A stretch of 64,000 nucleotides of DNA from Spongorhabdus nitratireducens (GTDB taxonomy: Bacteria; Pseudomonadota; Gammaproteobacteria; Pseudomonadales; Endozoicomonadaceae), in contig CANDOC010000007.1 in assembly GCA_947387575.1 (NCBI GenBank), positions 186,001 to 250,000 of the forward strand, given 5' to 3'. The notes under the pieces were generated by a model, which saw only the letters and a program-made list of their open reading frames with translations, had not been told where the DNA came from and searched no databases. Each line of letters opens with the position of its first letter. The first letter of the stretch is position 1. Made by a program: the position numbers and the translations under genes. Shown here piece by piece: positions 63,097-64,000 of the stretch.

Positions 63097-63726
63097 ATGA
63101 ACACACACCCAATTCGCGAGTTGATTGAAGAGGCCAAGCGTCACGAGCAGACAACCCTGCAATTCAAGTCCCTTATTGACGAGCTTATGGACGATTGTTC
63201 CAGCCTGATCAGCATACCTGCCGACTGTAATTCCGAATTGCTGTATCGTTTCGCCTGTGACTATATCGAGCAGTCTGTTGTTTTACTTGAGCAGTTCAGT
63301 GAAGCCGCCCGTAAAAGCGGTACCGAAGATTTTGTTTACCCGTTTCTGGAAGTAGCACGTAGTTACCTTCGCTCCCACAAGCGTAACCCTATTATGGAGG
63401 ATTTACTGGACGACGCTTATCTTATACATCGGGTTGCGGAGGAAATTAATGACATCTCAATGGCCGCCAGTGGCGTGCCGCTTGTTAAACTGAATTCAAC
63501 TTGGGATAGCCTGATTATTCACACCCTGCTGGGTGAAGACTTTGCCAATCAACTGGATTTCATTGTCGAAGACCTGCTTGCCAAAATGAATGGTGTACGC
63601 CCGGTATTCACCCGTCCAGGAATGGGTTCCTTTGCTAAATCGAACCCGTTTAATCCACTGGCTACCGTGCATAGCCTGGCAGACCGGAATGGTCTGGAAA
63701 TGAGAACCACACCCGGTCTCTACTGA
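63097..63726 (+). CDS. Conserved-looking helical protein of unknown function
   Basis: I do not recognise this 209-residue protein. It is predicted to be largely alpha-helical, acidic and cytosolic (IRELIEEAKRHEQTTLQFKS, LLYRFACDYIEQSVVLLEQF, EDLLDDAYLIHRVAEEINDI), with no signal peptide or membrane segment. The C-terminal 35 residues are less helical (RPGMGSFAKSNPFNPLATVH). Codon use is like that of the neighbours, so it is probably a native gene. GGAG at 63088-63091 favours the ATG at 63097; an ATG at 63085 and GTG at 63073 are alternatives. It is followed by a strong terminator and stands alone. Confidence 0.8.
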   Translation: MNTHPIRELIEEAKRHEQTTLQFKSLIDELMDDCSSLISIPADCNSELLYRFACDYIEQSVVLLEQFSEAARKSGTEDFVYPFLEVARSYLRSHKRNPIMEDLLDDAYLIHRVAEEINDISMAASGVPLVKLNSTWDSLIIHTLLGEDFANQLDFIVEDLLAKMNGVRPVFTRPGMGSFAKSNPFNPLATVHSLADRNGLEMRTTPGLY

Positions 63727-63750
63727 TACCCGCACTGTTTATCACGCATA

Positions 63751-63780
63751 AAAAAGGCCGGATAATCCGGCCTTTTTGTT
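63751..63780. terminator. Bidirectional Rho-independent terminator
   Basis: AAAAAGGCCGGA pairs with TCCGGCCTTTTT around TAA, between the unknown gene (+) and the YheV-family gene (-). Confidence 0.9.
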
Positions 63781-63801
63781 TTGCTCTTGATTTATATCGG
63801 C

Positions 63802-64000
63802 TTAACTATCAAGCCCGACCAGCTTCACAACCTCGGTTGCCTGTTCCGACTGACCTGCTTTGGCGGTCTGGTCGAGCCGGGTGGCCGGCTGATTAACGGC
63901 AACTTCGTAGCGCATGGCATCCGTAAAGCCACAGGAGACACATTCCCGGACGGACTGGTCATCCTGATCAAACATAACGATACGGTCCATTTCGCCACAT
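63802..64000 (-). CDS. YheV family putative metal-binding protein (partial, N-terminus outside the window)
   Basis: The reading frame runs through the right edge of the window; its last 66 codons are visible. The sequence CGEMDRIVMF, then RECVSCGFTDAMRYE, matches the YheV/DUF2387 pattern, in which two CxxC pairs bind a metal, probably zinc. The first Cys of the first pair would lie just past the edge. The C-terminus (QTAKAGQSEQATEVVKLV) is a longer tail than I remember in E. coli YheV. Its function is unknown; in enterics the gene sits beside kefB/slyX. Confidence 0.75.
   Translation of the reverse strand, partial: CGEMDRIVMFDQDDQSVRECVSCGFTDAMRYEVAVNQPATRLDQTAKAGQSEQATEVVKLVGLDS

Overview
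The window looks like chromosomal DNA of a marine gammaproteobacterium of the Oceanospirillales/Pseudomonadales type, and an Endozoicomonas-like invertebrate symbiont is my best guess. This is inferred, not searched. The reasons are: Pseudomonas-like gene orders (gshB-tonB-yqgE-ruvX, pilT-pilU-yggS-yggT, zur-znuC-znuB near polA, and a complete caa3 cox/ctaA/ctaB/SCO block); a wax-ester-synthase-like protein beside a phasin; and a pair of large proteins with Death-fold-like repeats of a kind expected in host-associated bacteria. No transposase, integrase, CRISPR array, rRNA or complete tRNA was seen.

Layout. 0-2 kb: storage-lipid genes (WS/DGAT-like protein, phasin). 2-6 kb: Na/phosphate cotransporter, H-NS-like protein, lysophospholipase-like hydrolase. 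6-14.4 kb: fba, pgk, epd and tkt on the minus strand, interrupted by a TauD-like oxygenase and a Bcr/CflA exporter. 14.5-20.2 kb: a permuted papain-like protein divergent from an ArsR-methyltransferase regulator (SahR-like), followed by metK, ahcY and metF. 20.2-28.3 kb: D-amino-acid-oxidase-like enzyme, rsmE, pilH, a TolC protein, a Cys-rich secreted orphan, gshB, tonB, yqgE, ruvX. 28.4-32.1 kb: two paralogous Death-fold-like proteins inserted between ruvX and pilU. 32.1-38.8 kb: pilU, pilT, yggS, yggT, znuB, znuC, zur and a methyltransferase. 38.9-43.8 kb: acetolactate-synthase-like enzyme, DUF2782 lipoprotein, polA. 43.9-45 kb: two sibling small-RNA genes with sigma-E-type promoters flanking a YSC84-family gene, then a tyrosine/dual-specificity phosphatase. 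46.4-52.5 kb: aceE, aceF, and a LysR/SDR divergent pair. 52.6-61.9 kb: the aa3/caa3 cytochrome c oxidase operon with its assembly factors. 61.9-63.1 kb: a 1.2-kb AT-rich non-coding stretch. The end holds an unknown helical protein and a YheV-family gene cut by the window edge.

Most interesting points. (1) Downstream of polA, where Spot 42 (enterics) and ErsA (Pseudomonas) lie, there are two tandem RNA genes of about 130 nt. Each has GGAACTT-N15-(G/C)TCA(G/A)A at the same spacing, a 5' hairpin, an identical 27-nt single-stranded box containing CUCCUU, a second hairpin and a terminator. (2) The paralogous pair at 28.4-32.1 kb shares a colinear N-terminal module and carries repeated Trp-containing Death-domain-like units. 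(3) The WS/DGAT-like protein has a degenerate active-site motif (HQSLVDC in place of HHxxxDG). (4) Three clean palindromic operators can be assigned to neighbouring regulators (SahR-like, Zur, LysR).
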